A program made the translations under genes and the position numbers. Shown here in pieces: positions 11,077 to 21,209 of a DNA stretch of 64,000 bases (positions are counted from its first letter, which is position 1; each line of letters begins with the position of its first letter). Source of the DNA: Bacteroidia bacterium (GTDB taxonomy: Bacteria > Bacteroidota > Bacteroidia > Flavobacteriales > Schleiferiaceae); the NCBI GenBank assembly GCA_030424545.1, contig JAUHWL010000015.1, positions 1-64,000 on the forward strand, in the 5' to 3' direction. Below the pieces are notes generated by a model. It saw nothing but the letters and a program-made list of their open reading frames with translations. It was not told the DNA's origin and did no database searches.

Positions 11077-11098
11077 AAAGCTCCTAAAGAGGAGCTTT
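11077..11098 (-). terminator. Intrinsic terminator after tRNA-Arg
   Basis: A 9-bp perfect stem (AAAGCTCCT/AGGAGCTTT) with a 4-base loop lies four bases past the tRNA-Arg 3' end. Read on the minus strand it runs into a T tract. It separates the tRNA from the PKD operon. Confidence 0.8.
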
Positions 11099-11101
11099 AT
11101 G

Positions 11102-11175
11102 TGATCGCGACAGGATTCGAACCTGTGACCGTCTGCTTAGAAGGCAGATGCTCTATCCAGCTGAGCTACGCGACC
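11102..11175 (-). tRNA. tRNA-Arg (anticodon TCT)
   Basis: This is a complete 74-nt cloverleaf on the minus strand. The 5' acceptor GGTCGCG pairs with 3' CGCGATC (one G-U), with discriminator A. The anticodon arm is CTGC-CTTCTAA-GCAG, giving anticodon TCT. The T arm contains GGTTCGAATCC. CCA is not encoded. It decodes AGA/AGG and is the first of three tRNA genes, all on this strand. Confidence 0.97.
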
Positions 11176-11248
11176 AATAGGTTTTTAAAAATATTTATAG
11201 AGCAAAATTGCTCTCTAAACATTCATGGTTTTGGTATTCTAAAGTTCC

Positions 11249-11284
11249 GTTTCTACAAATTAATTTAAATTAATTTGTAGAAAC
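11249..11284. repeat. 36-bp perfect palindrome between tRNA-Arg and tRNA-Pro
   Basis: The two 18-base halves (each starting GTTTCTAC and ending in an AT-rich centre) are exact reverse complements with no spacer. It lies about 30 bp beyond the 3' end of tRNA-Pro and directly abuts that gene's terminator hairpin. It could be an extra RNA hairpin in the tRNA read-through, a protein-binding dyad, or an end of a lost element. Nothing else in the window resembles it. Confidence 0.9.
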
Positions 11285-11285
11285 A

Positions 11286-11315
11286 AAAAAGCCCTGAATA
11301 AACAAGGCTTTTTGT
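11286..11315 (-). terminator. Probable terminator after tRNA-Pro
   Basis: An imperfect stem is formed by ACAAAAAGCC-type arms around the loop ctgaataaacaa. On the minus strand the distal arm is T-rich. It touches the last base of tRNA-Pro, so the arm nearest the gene overlaps the discriminator position. Confidence 0.5.
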
Positions 11316-11389
11316 CGGGGTAGCAGGATTCGAACCTGCGACCCTCTGCTCCCAAAGCAGATGCGCTAACCGGGCTGCGCTATACCCCG
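11315..11389 (-). tRNA. tRNA-Pro (anticodon TGG)
   Basis: This is a 75-nt cloverleaf on the minus strand. Acceptor CGGGGTA pairs with TACCCCG, discriminator A. The anticodon arm is CTGCT-TTGGGA-GCAG with anticodon TGG, and the T arm is GCAGGTTCGAATCCTGC. The C1-G72 pair is the usual tRNA-Pro identity feature. CCA is not encoded. Confidence 0.97.
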
Positions 11390-11409
11390 AAATAAAGAAC
11401 TTTTAACTT

Positions 11410-11498
<89 letters not shown>

Positions 11499-11541
11499 TA
11501 ACGGGGCGCAAATTTAATCTTTACTTTTATGTGCGCAAGTA

Positions 11542-13578
11542 CTATTTTATTTTTTCTGGATATTCTATTCTAGCATGGTATATATTAGCTAGTTGCACCT
11601 TGAAAACTTGTTTGATTTCTCCTATTTCTTTTAACGTAATATTCGCATTATTAAACTGACCCATAGCGAGTTGATGATTAATAATCTTTTCAATCAACTC
11701 ATTAATATTTTCAGCATTTTTAATTTTTAAACTTCTTGTACCTGCTTCTACAGAATCGGCCATCATCAAAATTGCCGTTTCTTTAGAAAAAGGCAAAGGC
11801 CCTGGATATGTAAAATATTTTACCGCTTCTTCGTTATCCGGAAAAGATTTTAAATACTGTCTATAAAAATACTCCACTCTAGTAGTACCGTGATGAGTTC
11901 TTATAAAATCGATTATTAAATCGGGTAATCTGTTCTTTTTGGCTAGTTTAACTCCATCCAAGACATGGCTAATGATTATCGTTGCACTTTCGTCAAATGA
12001 TAAATCATCATGCGGATTAACCCCTGTAACTTGATTTTCTACAAAATACATGGGTGCCAACATTTTACCAATATCATGATATAACGCACCTGTCCTTACT
12101 AATAACGTATTTGCTTCTATAGTTAATGCAGCGTTTTCTGCCAAATTTGCCACTTGGACGCTATGGTGAAAACTTCCAGGTGCTTTATGCGCAAGTTCCC
12201 TTAACAAAGGTGAATTTGTATCTGCCAATTCTAACAACGTTAAATCAGATACTTGACCGAATATCTTTTCATAGATATAGATTAACGGAAATGCAAAAAG
12301 ACTAAAGAAACCGCTAGCCACTAAATAGCCAGCAGCTATTAGTTGATCATCTCCAAATCTTTTTTCTTCTAGGAGAATAAATGCGCCAAATGCAAGTAAG
12401 TAAACGCCAATAATCTTAAGTGCAGCAATAAATAAATGCGATCTTTTGTACAATCCACCAACATTAATGATGGCAGACATACCTGCAATAAATTGTATAA
12501 AAATAAACTCGAAACCATTTGGCGCATAGTAGCCAACCAGTAAAATAGTTACTAAGTGTACAAACAATGCAATTCTGGTATCATAAAACGCGCGCATAAT
12601 AATGGGCACAATAGCAAATGGTACAATAAGCAGCCAATTGGCATTAACTTTTATGACCACAATGGCCAAAACAACCATGGCAACTACAGAAAACATAACT
12701 AGGTTAATGTTGGCTATATAATTTAATAACCCTCTCCTGAAATAATAAATAAAAGAGTAAAGAACACTAAGTAGAAGAATGATGTAAATAAGTTGACCAG
12801 CAATCAATTGGAATGGAAAAGACTCTTCTTTTAGATCTTCTTCATATGCTTTCTTTAAAGAATTTAGGATGGTATATTTTTCATCATCAACCAAACTTCC
12901 TTTTAGAATTATTAATTCTCCTTGGTTTATAACACCACTATTCTCTATAATTTTATTTAACCGTTGTGCCAAATACATTTCAGTTCTGGCATGGTTGTAT
13001 TTAATGTTCGGAACAATTAATTTTAAAATATTAGTAACAATCTTCTTGTTTTTTAACCCATTTTGAAGAAATTTTGAAACCTCTGCTTTGTTAAAATAAT
13101 CTTCAGGTAAAAATTTTTGCACTTTATTATCAACAATTAAATAATAAGCGCTTGCATTACCATTTTTTAATTCTTGTGTTTCCTCAATAACCCCTCTTTT
13201 AAATAAAAAGGCAATTACTTCTCTAATTTTTATAGAATCTGCGTATTCCAAATTTTCATCAGAAATTAGAGTGCTCCAATTGGCATTGAGTTCAACCAAA
13301 ATATTGGTTAAAACTTCATTATCTCTTGTAAAGAAAAGGGCCTTCGTTTCGGTTAGCCTTTTCTTCTCTTCCTCTATTAAAGCCGCAGATTTTTTTTTGC
13401 TAAATCTAAAAGGGGCAACCAAGTCTTCGTGCTGCCATGTTTTTCCTTTCTGAAATTCATACTTAAACTGAATTTGCCCAGGATAGACATATAGTATTAT
13501 TAATGCGCTAACGCTAAAAACAAACAGCAAATAAGCTTTTCGGTGATTTTTCTGAATAAATAAGAGTAACTTTTTCAT
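11542..13578 (-). CDS. PgpH-like 7TM-HD family phosphohydrolase (probable c-di-AMP phosphodiesterase)
   Basis: The architecture is that of YqfF/PgpH: an N-terminal membrane segment, a ~240-residue extracytoplasmic 7TMR-HDED-like region, about seven transmembrane helices, and a cytoplasmic HD domain. The HD domain shows HHSVQVANLAENAA and ALYHDIGKM followed by HPHDD-like residues. In Firmicutes the family hydrolyses c-di-AMP to pApA; the same activity here is inference. An in-frame ATG at 13635 exists, but the ATG at 13578 begins MKKLLLFIQKNHRK, gives a sensible N-terminus (678 residues) and leaves 93 bp for divergent promoters with the thiolase gene. The gene faces away from thiolase and toward the tRNA genes. 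Confidence 0.92.
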   Translation of the reverse strand: MKKLLLFIQKNHRKAYLLFVFSVSALIILYVYPGQIQFKYEFQKGKTWQHEDLVAPFRFSKKKSAALIEEEKKRLTETKALFFTRDNEVLTNILVELNANWSTLISDENLEYADSIKIREVIAFLFKRGVIEETQELKNGNASAYYLIVDNKVQKFLPEDYFNKAEVSKFLQNGLKNKKIVTNILKLIVPNIKYNHARTEMYLAQRLNKIIENSGVINQGELIILKGSLVDDEKYTILNSLKKAYEEDLKEESFPFQLIAGQLIYIILLLSVLYSFIYYFRRGLLNYIANINLVMFSVVAMVVLAIVVIKVNANWLLIVPFAIVPIIMRAFYDTRIALFVHLVTILLVGYYAPNGFEFIFIQFIAGMSAIINVGGLYKRSHLFIAALKIIGVYLLAFGAFILLEEKRFGDDQLIAAGYLVASGFFSLFAFPLIYIYEKIFGQVSDLTLLELADTNSPLLRELAHKAPGSFHHSVQVANLAENAALTIEANTLLVRTGALYHDIGKMLAPMYFVENQVTGVNPHDDLSFDESATIIISHVLDGVKLAKKNRLPDLIIDFIRTHHGTTRVEYFYRQYLKSFPDNEEAVKYFTYPGPLPFSKETAILMMADSVEAGTRSLKIKNAENINELIEKIINHQLAMGQFNNANITLKEIGEIKQVFKVQLANIYHARIEYPEKIK

Positions 13579-13671
13579 TAATTGCAAAGCAAATATTATC
13601 TGCCAATTGTTATTATTTACCCTTGGCAATTTCACTAAATTCGCGCAACCTTCAAAATAGATATTTTAAAG

Positions 13672-14850
13672 ATGAAAAAAGTAGTAATAGTTTCTGCCGT
13701 TCGTACACCACTAGGCAGTTTTGGCGGGGTTTTAAGCACCGTTCCAGCAACTCAACTTGGTGCAATTGCCATAAAAGGTGCACTAAACAAAATCAATCTT
13801 GCACCAGAAAACGTGCAAGAAGTACTAATGGGTAATGTATTACAAGCAAACGAAGGTCAGGCTCCGGCAAGACAAGCTGCTATATACGCAGGTTTAAGCG
13901 AAGATGTTCCCTGTACAACAATTAATAAAGTATGTGCCTCAGGTATGAAAGCCATTATGCTTGGTGCTCAAGCTATAAAAGCTGGAGACGTTGATGTTGT
14001 GGTTGCCGGTGGTATGGAAAATATGAGCATGGTTCCTCATTATATGCCTGGTTTTAGAACAGGACAAAAATTAGGTGATGTAAAGATGATAGATGGTCTG
14101 GTAAAAGACGGTCTTACTGATGTTTACAACAACACACACATGGGTAATTGTGCAGAGACTTGCGCCTCTGAAATGAATTTTAGCAGAGAAGAACAAGATG
14201 CATTTGCCTTAGAAAGCTACAAACGAAGTGCCGATAGTTGGAGTGCAGGAAAGTTTAATGATGAAATTGTTCCTGTTGAAGTGAAAACACGTAAAGGTGT
14301 TGTAACCATTTCGGAAGACGAAGAATACAAAAACATAATAGCAGAGAAAGTTCCAACATTACGCCCAGTATTTAATCCTGCTGGAAGTGTAACTGCAGCA
14401 AACGCATCTACTTTAAATGATGGCGCAGCAGCTGTTGTTTTAATGAGCAGCGAAAAAGCAGAAGAACTTGGCCTAACACCTATTGCAACCCTTAGCGGTT
14501 ATGCAGATGCTGCACAAACACCAGAATGGTTTACAACAGCTCCTGCCAAGGCCGTGCCTATTGCTATTGGCAAAGCCGGTTTAAAACCAGAAGATATTTC
14601 TTATTACGAGTTAAACGAAGCGTTCTCTGTAGTTGGATTAGCCAATATGAAGTTACTGAACATTACGGCCGAGCAAACCAACGTTAATGGTGGTGCCGTT
14701 TCTTTAGGACATCCTTTAGGTTGTTCTGGCGCAAGAATTATTGTTACCTTAATTAATGTATTAAAACAAAACAACGCAAAATATGGTGCAGCCGGTATCT
14801 GTAATGGTGGTGGAGGCGCATCTGCAGTTGTTATAGAAAATATGCAGTAA
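13672..14850 (+). CDS. Acetyl-CoA C-acetyltransferase (thiolase II)
   Basis: This 392-residue protein is full length for biosynthetic or degradative thiolases. It has the nucleophilic Cys at about residue 88 in NKVCASGMKA. The C-terminal catalytic signature GHPLGCSGAR carries the His and the second Cys, followed by the glycine loop NGGGGASA. It catalyses reversible condensation of two acetyl-CoA to acetoacetyl-CoA, a cytosolic step of fatty-acid, branched-chain or ketone metabolism. A TAAATTCG sequence (13636-13643) 28 bp before the ATG resembles the -7 element. The atoB/phaA-type substrate preference cannot be settled from sequence alone. Confidence 0.95.
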   Translation: MKKVVIVSAVRTPLGSFGGVLSTVPATQLGAIAIKGALNKINLAPENVQEVLMGNVLQANEGQAPARQAAIYAGLSEDVPCTTINKVCASGMKAIMLGAQAIKAGDVDVVVAGGMENMSMVPHYMPGFRTGQKLGDVKMIDGLVKDGLTDVYNNTHMGNCAETCASEMNFSREEQDAFALESYKRSADSWSAGKFNDEIVPVEVKTRKGVVTISEDEEYKNIIAEKVPTLRPVFNPAGSVTAANASTLNDGAAAVVLMSSEKAEELGLTPIATLSGYADAAQTPEWFTTAPAKAVPIAIGKAGLKPEDISYYELNEAFSVVGLANMKLLNITAEQTNVNGGAVSLGHPLGCSGARIIVTLINVLKQNNAKYGAAGICNGGGGASAVVIENMQ

Positions 14851-14911
14851 ATAGCATCTAAACATAATCCACATTGTTGTTTATAGTAAGGTGGATTTCT
14901 TTGTTAGAAGT

Positions 14912-15685
14912 ATGAAACACGGCATTGGTCATTTAACTATAATTCCTGTAAGAGCAGAGCCTGCAGATAGCAGCGAACAAATTACACAACTCCTGTTTGG
15001 AGAAGTGTATGCAATACTAGAGGAGCGTAAAAAATGGTTACGCGTTCGGCTGGCATTCGATAAATATGAAGGCTGGATTGACCGTAAACAAAGTACCGAA
15101 ATAAGCCAAGAACTAGCCACAAAAATTTCTAAAAGCCCGAAACATTTATCTTTTGATACAGTACAAATGGTAGATTTAGGAGGCATAACAAAGCACCACA
15201 TCTTATTGCAAGGTAGCACACTGCCCTTTTATCAAACTAATAAATTTACCTTTTTAGACCAAGATGTAGATTTTAACGGTGAGGTAATTTCTGGCAAACA
15301 CCCTAAAGAAGAATTAATAGACTTTGCCTTCAGTTATTTAAACGCACCATATTTATGGGGAGGCAGAACCCCAATGGGTATAGATTGCTCTGGATTTAGC
15401 CAAATGGTATACAAATTTGCTGGATATAAATTACCACGAGATGCAAAGGATCAAGCACTTTTAGGTGAAGCTTTGAGTTTTATAGAAGAGGCCGAACCAG
15501 GAGATTTGGCGTTTTTTGATAACAACGAGGGCGCTATAATACATGTTGGAATATTACTGAAAGACAACCATATTATTCATGCATCTGGTAAAGTTAGAAT
15601 AGACCGAATAGATCAGCATGGTATATATAACAGCGAAGCCCGTGAACATACGCACAGGCTTCGGGTCATTAAAAAAATATTCTAA
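14912..15685 (+). CDS. SH3b-NlpC/P60 cell-wall endopeptidase
   Basis: The ATG at 14912 (257 residues) is preferred to an in-frame GTG at 14891. The N-terminal ~120 residues look like two bacterial SH3-type modules (ending in GWIDRKQ and the following segment). The C-terminal half is NlpC/P60, with the catalytic Cys in PMGIDCSGFSQMVYKF, the first His in IIHVGILL and a second in HIIHASGKVRID. YkfC/Spr-like relatives cut gamma-D-Glu-diamino acid bonds in peptidoglycan fragments. No signal peptide is visible, so a cytoplasmic muropeptide-recycling role is as likely as a wall role. It ends 5 bp from the convergent coiled-coil gene. Confidence 0.92.
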   Translation: MKHGIGHLTIIPVRAEPADSSEQITQLLFGEVYAILEERKKWLRVRLAFDKYEGWIDRKQSTEISQELATKISKSPKHLSFDTVQMVDLGGITKHHILLQGSTLPFYQTNKFTFLDQDVDFNGEVISGKHPKEELIDFAFSYLNAPYLWGGRTPMGIDCSGFSQMVYKFAGYKLPRDAKDQALLGEALSFIEEAEPGDLAFFDNNEGAIIHVGILLKDNHIIHASGKVRIDRIDQHGIYNSEAREHTHRLRVIKKIF

Positions 15686-15690
15686 GCAGC

Positions 15691-16587
15691 TTATCTTTTA
15701 AGTTGATATACCTCGTCTTTAAGCATTAATACAACTTCTCGTTGTTTGTGTATTTTATCACTTGCAAACTGCTCGTCTTGCGCAAGTTTTTCTAAATCAT
15801 ATTGCAACTCTCTTATTTCAGTTTCCACTTTAAAAATATTGCTGCCAGATTTATCTATCTTCTTACTCATTTTATCTCGTTTCTTTTCAGCATTTTTTAA
15901 TTCCTTCCTTGCAGCTTTTCTTTCATCATCTGTAGCATTGACACCTAAAGAATTTAGCGCGCTATGCTTTCTAGAAACCTCTGAAATTAAATCCTCTTGT
16001 AATCCTTTAAAAATGATAATGTCTTGTTGATAGTTTTCTATGTCTCTTTTAGATGATAATATTTGTCTATTAATTTTATCCTGTTCTTTTTTGATCTTCG
16101 CTAAACTCTTTTCCAATTCAGCAAGATGTTTTTCTTCTGCACCTAAATCTTCTTTTTTAGACATTACGAAAACCTTTTTAGACTCTTGGCTAATTAGCTC
16201 TTTTAATTTAATGCCATATTGTGTGTGATTTGGCCCTATAAATTTTCCATCAATATCTTCAAAAGCCATATAAACGCGTGTGCCGTCTTCCATATCTTCA
16301 AAAAACATATAGATGTTTACCTTAACAGAACTTACCTTTTTTAGAATAGCTTCCTTAACAGACATCGCATAATCTGCTCTTTCAACTTTTAAATCGCTTT
16401 GGTCTTCAATAAAATCTTCCCAATGATCCATAAAGTCCTCTTTTTTTACTCGCTGAACTTCAACTTTAAAAACGGTTTCTTTATTTTCTGTTAATACAGA
16501 ATAGGTTGATTCTTGCACATCTATAAAGCTTTGAGCCGAAATAAACATGGGAATACAAAAAATGAGGAGGGCAGTTAGCTTTTTCAT
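15691..16587 (-). CDS. Secreted coiled-coil protein of unknown function
   Basis: This 298-residue protein has a clear signal peptide (MKKLTALLIFCIPMFISAQ). It has a small N-terminal domain (about 20-130) rich in charged residues, then a long coiled coil (about 140-295) dense in Lys and Glu. The layout recalls periplasmic coiled-coil proteins, but I recognise no named family. It is the last gene of a run guaA, LysM protein, this gene on the minus strand, with a 79-bp gap that may hold its own promoter. It converges with the NlpC/P60 gene. Confidence 0.75.
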   Translation of the reverse strand: MKKLTALLIFCIPMFISAQSFIDVQESTYSVLTENKETVFKVEVQRVKKEDFMDHWEDFIEDQSDLKVERADYAMSVKEAILKKVSSVKVNIYMFFEDMEDGTRVYMAFEDIDGKFIGPNHTQYGIKLKELISQESKKVFVMSKKEDLGAEEKHLAELEKSLAKIKKEQDKINRQILSSKRDIENYQQDIIIFKGLQEDLISEVSRKHSALNSLGVNATDDERKAARKELKNAEKKRDKMSKKIDKSGSNIFKVETEIRELQYDLEKLAQDEQFASDKIHKQREVVLMLKDEVYQLKR

Positions 16588-16666
16588 AATTCTAATATGA
16601 GTGATAAGTAATTATTTAAATACAGAAGGTGAATGTACTTCTATTTGATTAAAGGTATAAAACAGA

Positions 16667-18616
16667 TTAATTAGACACAGGTATAAGTGTAAAATTTTCG
16701 ACTTTTACTTTATACACATAATTGTTGTTGGGCCCTGAGCCAATACCATTGTTAAACTGAAACCCTTTTTGAGTTGCCTTTATTCTAGGCCAATGACCAA
16801 TTTCGGGTAACGTACCGTTTACTCCAATTAGTTGTGTAAAGTACAAGCCAACATCATAACCACTAAAGCCAAACTTGTTGGGTTCTGTTGCCGTAAATGC
16901 TCTGAATTTAGAAATAAATAATTGTGTTGTTGTATCGGTATAATTGGTAAACTCTGTTTGCATACCTAAAAAGCTTTGGTTGCTCAAGTACCTGTTTTCT
17001 AGCGTATTTATACTAAACACTTTAGAGGTTGTTACCACTGTTGTAAGTGTGTCTTTTCTTTTTGCAGCAGAAGTTAGGAATGCACTTAAAAATGCTTCAT
17101 CCTGATCTAATGAAATGATGATATTTTTTTTACCTGAAACAATATGGTTTTTGTAAATAGAATAATCACCGCTGGTAGGAATTGCCCAAATCTTTATGGG
17201 CTTTTGGCTGCTATCTCTTGCATTTAAATACGTTTCTAATAGATGTAATGCCTTTCTGTTTTCTGGAGTATCTGTATTGTAAAAAATAATTTGTGAATTG
17301 GCACCTTGTTTATTTATGTAGGCTGCCATAGCAATAAACTCGCTTGTTAAATTAGGAATACAATTTATTAAGTTAGGGTTATTTGCGTTGTTTAATGTTT
17401 TACTCAAAGGCGAAATGATTGGCTTATCTTTTAATATTTCAGATAGCATTTCAGCGTTTTTAGAAAACAAAGGCCCTATAATAGCATCTACATTTTTATC
17501 AATTTTTTGTGCAATTCTTTTCACTCTTTCCGCATTGTTCTTGGTATCATAAACATCCAGCTTAATTTCATAACCCAAAGAAGCTAATGTGTCCATAGCC
17601 AATTTTAAACCAGAAAAAAACTGAAATGCCACTTTTGATTTCTCTAAAGTTTGAGGTTTTCCACCTGAATTTTGCATGAAAATAGAATCGTTCTCATCAA
17701 AGTAAAATGGCAAAAGCACAGCGTAATGAACTTTTATTTTATTGCCATTTTCTGGGAGGTTCCAAAAAAGTGATTCTCGTTTAGAAACATCCTTATATGT
17801 GCTATTTACGTTGTTTTTAGCTGGTACTACAATATACTTTCCTTCTACCAAACCCTGCGCTAATTCAGGGTTTAACTGTAAAATTTCATCTGCTGTCGTA
17901 TTGTATTTTTTGGCGATACTCGCTAGATCATCTCCTTTTTGAATCCGATATAATCCGTATTCTTTTGCTTTAACGCTTTGGTCTGTAGGAACGTTTTCTG
18001 AAACTTGGTTGTTTGTTTTGGTTGCTCTTTTTGGCAATTTTATTTCTAAACCAATTTGTAAACCTTTTTCTGACACAATAGGGTTTAGCGCTAAAAATTC
18101 TTCTTCGGTAATTCCTGCTGCACGACAAATACTGTACACAGTTTCCTTTGGCTCTACTGTATGATAGAAAAACTTTGTACTATCTCTATCTTCTACATTT
18201 GCTTTGGGAACAACATTGCTTTTTATTGGGCATTTTATTTTCGCCCCTTCCTTTAGCCCATCTTTAAGCTCAGGGTTCAATTCTAATAATTCTTCTTCGG
18301 TACAATTATATTGTTTGCACAACCCGTAAATGGTTTCTTTTGGTTGTACGGTATGCCAAACAAAACTCTCAATATCTGTAGGGGTTGATCTTGTTTCTTT
18401 GTTGGCAGGAAGTATGAGAATAGTTCCTTCTTTTAACCCACCCACAACATCAGGATTGTATTTAATTATATCATCTTCGGTAATATTATACTGTGCAGAA
18501 ATGCTTTTTACAGTTTCTCCTTTTGCAACAGTATGCTTTACCAAACTGTTTTGTGCAAAAAGAAAAACAGTGCAGCATATTAAAAAAAAGGTAATGGCTA
18601 ATTTGTTTATTCCCAT
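16667..18616 (-). CDS. LysM-repeat protein with a type 1 periplasmic-binding-protein domain
   Basis: After a signal peptide (to about residue 21, FAQ) there are four LysM repeats (about 26-70, 86-130, 150-194, 221-266), each with the pattern HTV..GET..SI...Y. A ~340-residue domain follows that reads like the Leu/Ile/Val-binding (PBP1) fold, with [18 protein letters not shown] and [12 protein letters not shown]. LysM domains bind peptidoglycan; in Bacteroidota this combination is common and usually annotated only by domain. The start codon lies 10 bp inside the end of guaA, so the two genes are translationally coupled. The ligand is unknown. Confidence 0.9.
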   Translation of the reverse strand: MGINKLAITFFLICCTVFLFAQNSLVKHTVAKGETVKSISAQYNITEDDIIKYNPDVVGGLKEGTILILPANKETRSTPTDIESFVWHTVQPKETIYGLCKQYNCTEEELLELNPELKDGLKEGAKIKCPIKSNVVPKANVEDRDSTKFFYHTVEPKETVYSICRAAGITEEEFLALNPIVSEKGLQIGLEIKLPKRATKTNNQVSENVPTDQSVKAKEYGLYRIQKGDDLASIAKKYNTTADEILQLNPELAQGLVEGKYIVVPAKNNVNSTYKDVSKRESLFWNLPENGNKIKVHYAVLLPFYFDENDSIFMQNSGGKPQTLEKSKVAFQFFSGLKLAMDTLASLGYEIKLDVYDTKNNAERVKRIAQKIDKNVDAIIGPLFSKNAEMLSEILKDKPIISPLSKTLNNANNPNLINCIPNLTSEFIAMAAYINKQGANSQIIFYNTDTPENRKALHLLETYLNARDSSQKPIKIWAIPTSGDYSIYKNHIVSGKKNIIISLDQDEAFLSAFLTSAAKRKDTLTTVVTTSKVFSINTLENRYLSNQSFLGMQTEFTNYTDTTTQLFISKFRAFTATEPNKFGFSGYDVGLYFTQLIGVNGTLPEIGHWPRIKATQKGFQFNNGIGSGPNNNYVYKVKVENFTLIPVSN

Positions 18617-20136
18617 TCTATGGTTGCTGGTGGTTTGGAGCTAATGTCATATACAACACGATTTACACCGCGTACTTTGTTTATTATTTCGTTTGAGATT
18701 AATGCTAGAAAATCATAAGGTAAATGCACCCAATCAGCGGTCATTCCATCTGTGCTTTCTACGGCTCTCAGAGCAACTACGCTTTCGTATGTGCGTTCAT
18801 CTCCCATTACACCAACACTTTGCACCGGCAATAACATAGCACCGGCCTGCCAAACCTGATCATATAGTTTATGGTCTTTTAACCCTTGTATAAAAATATG
18901 ATCTACTTCTTGCAATGTTGCTACTTTTTCAGGGGTAACATCATCTAATATTCTGATGGCTAAACCGGGTCCTGGAAACGGATGGCGCCCCAAGAGCTCT
19001 TCATCAATTCCTAAAGATCTGCCTACCCTTCTCACCTCATCTTTAAATAATGTATTTAAAGGTTCAACAACTTTAAGGTTCATAAAGTCGGGTAAACCAC
19101 CAACATTGTGGTGCGATTTAATGGTTGCACTTGGCCCCTTTACAGAAACCGATTCTATAATATCTGGATAAATTGTTCCTTGTGCTAGCCAAGAAACATT
19201 TTGAATATCCATTGCTTCATTATCAAATACTTCTATAAATACGCGCCCAATGGCTTTGCGTTTTTTCTCCGGGTCTTTTACATTGGCTAATTGAGATAAA
19301 AAAGCTTCGCTTGCATCAACTCCTTTTACGTTAAGGCCCATGCCTTGATATTGATTTAAAACGCTTTCGAATTCGTTTTTCCTCAACAAACCATTATTTA
19401 CAAAAATGCAATGTAAATTATCTCCTATCGCTTCACTCAACAATACTGCGGCAACTGTGCTATCTACCCCTCCAGATAATCCTAAAACTACTTGTTCACT
19501 ACCAATCTTGGCTTTTAGTTCATTTATTGTTGTTTCAATAAATGAGCTGGGAGTCCAATCTTGCGCGCAACCACATATGTCAACTACAAAGTTTTTAAGC
19601 AAGGTCATGCCATCTTTACTATGGTAAACCTCTGGGTGAAATTGAATACAATATGTTTCTTCTCTTTCAATTTCAAAACCAGCAACTTTAACATCTCTTG
19701 TACTTGCCGTTAGTTTAAAGTTTTTTGGCAAACTCATAATTGTATCGCCATGGCTCATCCAAACCTGACTACCAACATGCACATTTTTAAACAATTTGCT
19801 TTCGGTATCTACAAAAGAAATGTTGGCCCTGCCGTATTCTCTAACTTTACTTTTTTCTACAATACCACCGTGGGTATGTGCCAAATATTGCGCACCATAA
19901 CATACTCCAAGCAAAGGTAGTTTGCCTTTTATATGCTCTAAGTTTGGCACTGGGGCATTTTTTTCCAAAGCACTAAATGGGCTTCCAGAAAGAATAACAC
20001 CCTTAATGTTTTCGGTTATTTCTGGTGCATTATTATACGGATGTATTTCACAGTATATGTTTAGTTCGCGCACTCGCCTTGCAATTAATTGCGTGTATTG
20101 CGAGCCAAAATCTAGGATTAGAATCATTTCTTGCAT
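18607..20136 (-). CDS. guaA: GMP synthase (glutamine-hydrolysing)
   Basis: This 509-residue cytosolic enzyme amidates XMP to GMP using glutamine and ATP. A class I glutamine amidotransferase domain (about 1-190) carries the nucleophile in [11 protein letters not shown] and the HPE motif in QFHPEVYHS. The ATP pyrophosphatase P-loop is [10 protein letters not shown] (about 218), and the dimerisation domain ends in [11 protein letters not shown]. An alternative ATG lies at 20127. The -7 match TACATTTG at 20141-20148 leaves almost no 5' leader for the first ATG. Its 3' end overlaps the LysM/PBP1 gene. Confidence 0.98.
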   Translation of the reverse strand: MQEMILILDFGSQYTQLIARRVRELNIYCEIHPYNNAPEITENIKGVILSGSPFSALEKNAPVPNLEHIKGKLPLLGVCYGAQYLAHTHGGIVEKSKVREYGRANISFVDTESKLFKNVHVGSQVWMSHGDTIMSLPKNFKLTASTRDVKVAGFEIEREETYCIQFHPEVYHSKDGMTLLKNFVVDICGCAQDWTPSSFIETTINELKAKIGSEQVVLGLSGGVDSTVAAVLLSEAIGDNLHCIFVNNGLLRKNEFESVLNQYQGMGLNVKGVDASEAFLSQLANVKDPEKKRKAIGRVFIEVFDNEAMDIQNVSWLAQGTIYPDIIESVSVKGPSATIKSHHNVGGLPDFMNLKVVEPLNTLFKDEVRRVGRSLGIDEELLGRHPFPGPGLAIRILDDVTPEKVATLQEVDHIFIQGLKDHKLYDQVWQAGAMLLPVQSVGVMGDERTYESVVALRAVESTDGMTADWVHLPYDFLALISNEIINKVRGVNRVVYDISSKPPATIEWE

Positions 20137-20140
20137 GCGG

Positions 20141-20148
20141 CAAATGTA
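20141..20148 (-). promoter_or_regulatory. Candidate -7 promoter element of guaA
   Basis: The minus strand reads TACATTTG, a full consensus match ending 5 bp before the guaA ATG at 20136. If it is used, the transcript would start at about the first ATG or just before the second (20127). Confidence 0.4.
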
Positions 20149-20220
20149 ATGTGATTTAACAATTTTTTAAAGACAAAAATGTTGAATTAAATTGGCAGTA
20201 AATTGAACTAGAATATAGCT

Positions 20221-21207
20221 CTAATCTAGATTAGAAAACGCTGCGTTTGACAAGAAATCGTTATCTGTAAGTGCGTTTAAAAATTGGATTAAATCTTCTT
20301 TATCTTGATCTGACATGTTAAACTTAACAATGTCTGAACTTTTGTTTGGATGGTGCTCTCCCCCTTTGGCATAAAAATCTAAAACCTCATCTAGTGTTTT
20401 AAACTGGCCATTGTGCATATATGGGGCCGTAACGGCAATGTTTCTAAGTGTTGGTGTTCTAAACTTTCCAAAATCTGTACTATCTAACGAAACCCTACCT
20501 CTACCATAATCCTTATAGGTTTCAGCTAAGCCAACGTTGTGCATTTCATTGTCTATAAAAAGAGGAGGAATATGACACGTAGCGCATTGCGTACTATCAG
20601 ATTGAAAAAGTGCTAAACCTCTTTTTACACTTTCTGAAATAGCCTTTTTATCACCCTTCATGTATTCATCATAAGGAGATTGAAACGACAGTAGAGTCCT
20701 CTGAAATGCTGCCAAAGATTTTACAACGCCCGCATAATCAACATCAGACTGAAAAGCTTGATTAAAAAGGGTTTTATAAGTATTATTTTTCTTTAATCTA
20801 TCAATCAATTCGGAGGTAGTGATACCCATTTCAAACTCTGTTAATACAGGTGGATGCACGGCTCTTTCTATGCTATTAACGCCACCATCTGCAAAAAATG
20901 AATTTTGAAAAATAAGATTTGCCAGTGTTCTAGAATTTCTAAAACCTGTATCGGCATGCACACCAACACTTACCCTTGCTGTATCTGAAAAAGCAAACTT
21001 TTGTAAATGACAAGAACTGCATGAAATAGAAGAATCTACCGAAAGTGCGTTTTCATAAAAAAGTCTTCTTCCTAACTCTATTTTTGATGGGGTTGGAAGA
21101 TTATCTTGTGGTGGTTCAGGAAAAACTAATCCTTTTGGCAATTTTGATTCATTGCTATTACACGCTATAAAGCCGAATAATATGAACCAAAGGCCAAGCC
21201 TACGCAT
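20221..21207 (-). CDS. Di-heme cytochrome c peroxidase/MauG family lipoprotein (MbnH-like)
   Basis: This 328-residue protein has a lipoprotein signal (FGFIAC, Cys16) and two haem-binding motifs, CSSCH (Cys63-His67) and CATCH (Cys208-His212). It also has the family motif TPTLRNIAVTAPYMHNG with the candidate axial Met264. CCP/MauG enzymes reduce peroxide or oxidise partner-protein residues. MbnH, a member, oxidises Trp in its partner MbnP. This gene is 2 bp after an MbnP-like gene and is the last of a three-gene operon, so a protein-modifying rather than simple peroxidase role is plausible. The assignment as MbnH rests on context. Confidence 0.9.
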   Translation of the reverse strand: MRRLGLWFILFGFIACNSNESKLPKGLVFPEPPQDNLPTPSKIELGRRLFYENALSVDSSISCSSCHLQKFAFSDTARVSVGVHADTGFRNSRTLANLIFQNSFFADGGVNSIERAVHPPVLTEFEMGITTSELIDRLKKNNTYKTLFNQAFQSDVDYAGVVKSLAAFQRTLLSFQSPYDEYMKGDKKAISESVKRGLALFQSDSTQCATCHIPPLFIDNEMHNVGLAETYKDYGRGRVSLDSTDFGKFRTPTLRNIAVTAPYMHNGQFKTLDEVLDFYAKGGEHHPNKSSDIVKFNMSDQDKEDLIQFLNALTDNDFLSNAAFSNLD

Positions 21208-21209
21208 GA

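Noticed and set aside
14866..14897. AATCCAC/GTGGATT hairpin between thiolase and NlpC/P60 genes
   Set aside because: Only 7 bp with an 18-base loop and no clean T run; too weak to call a terminator.
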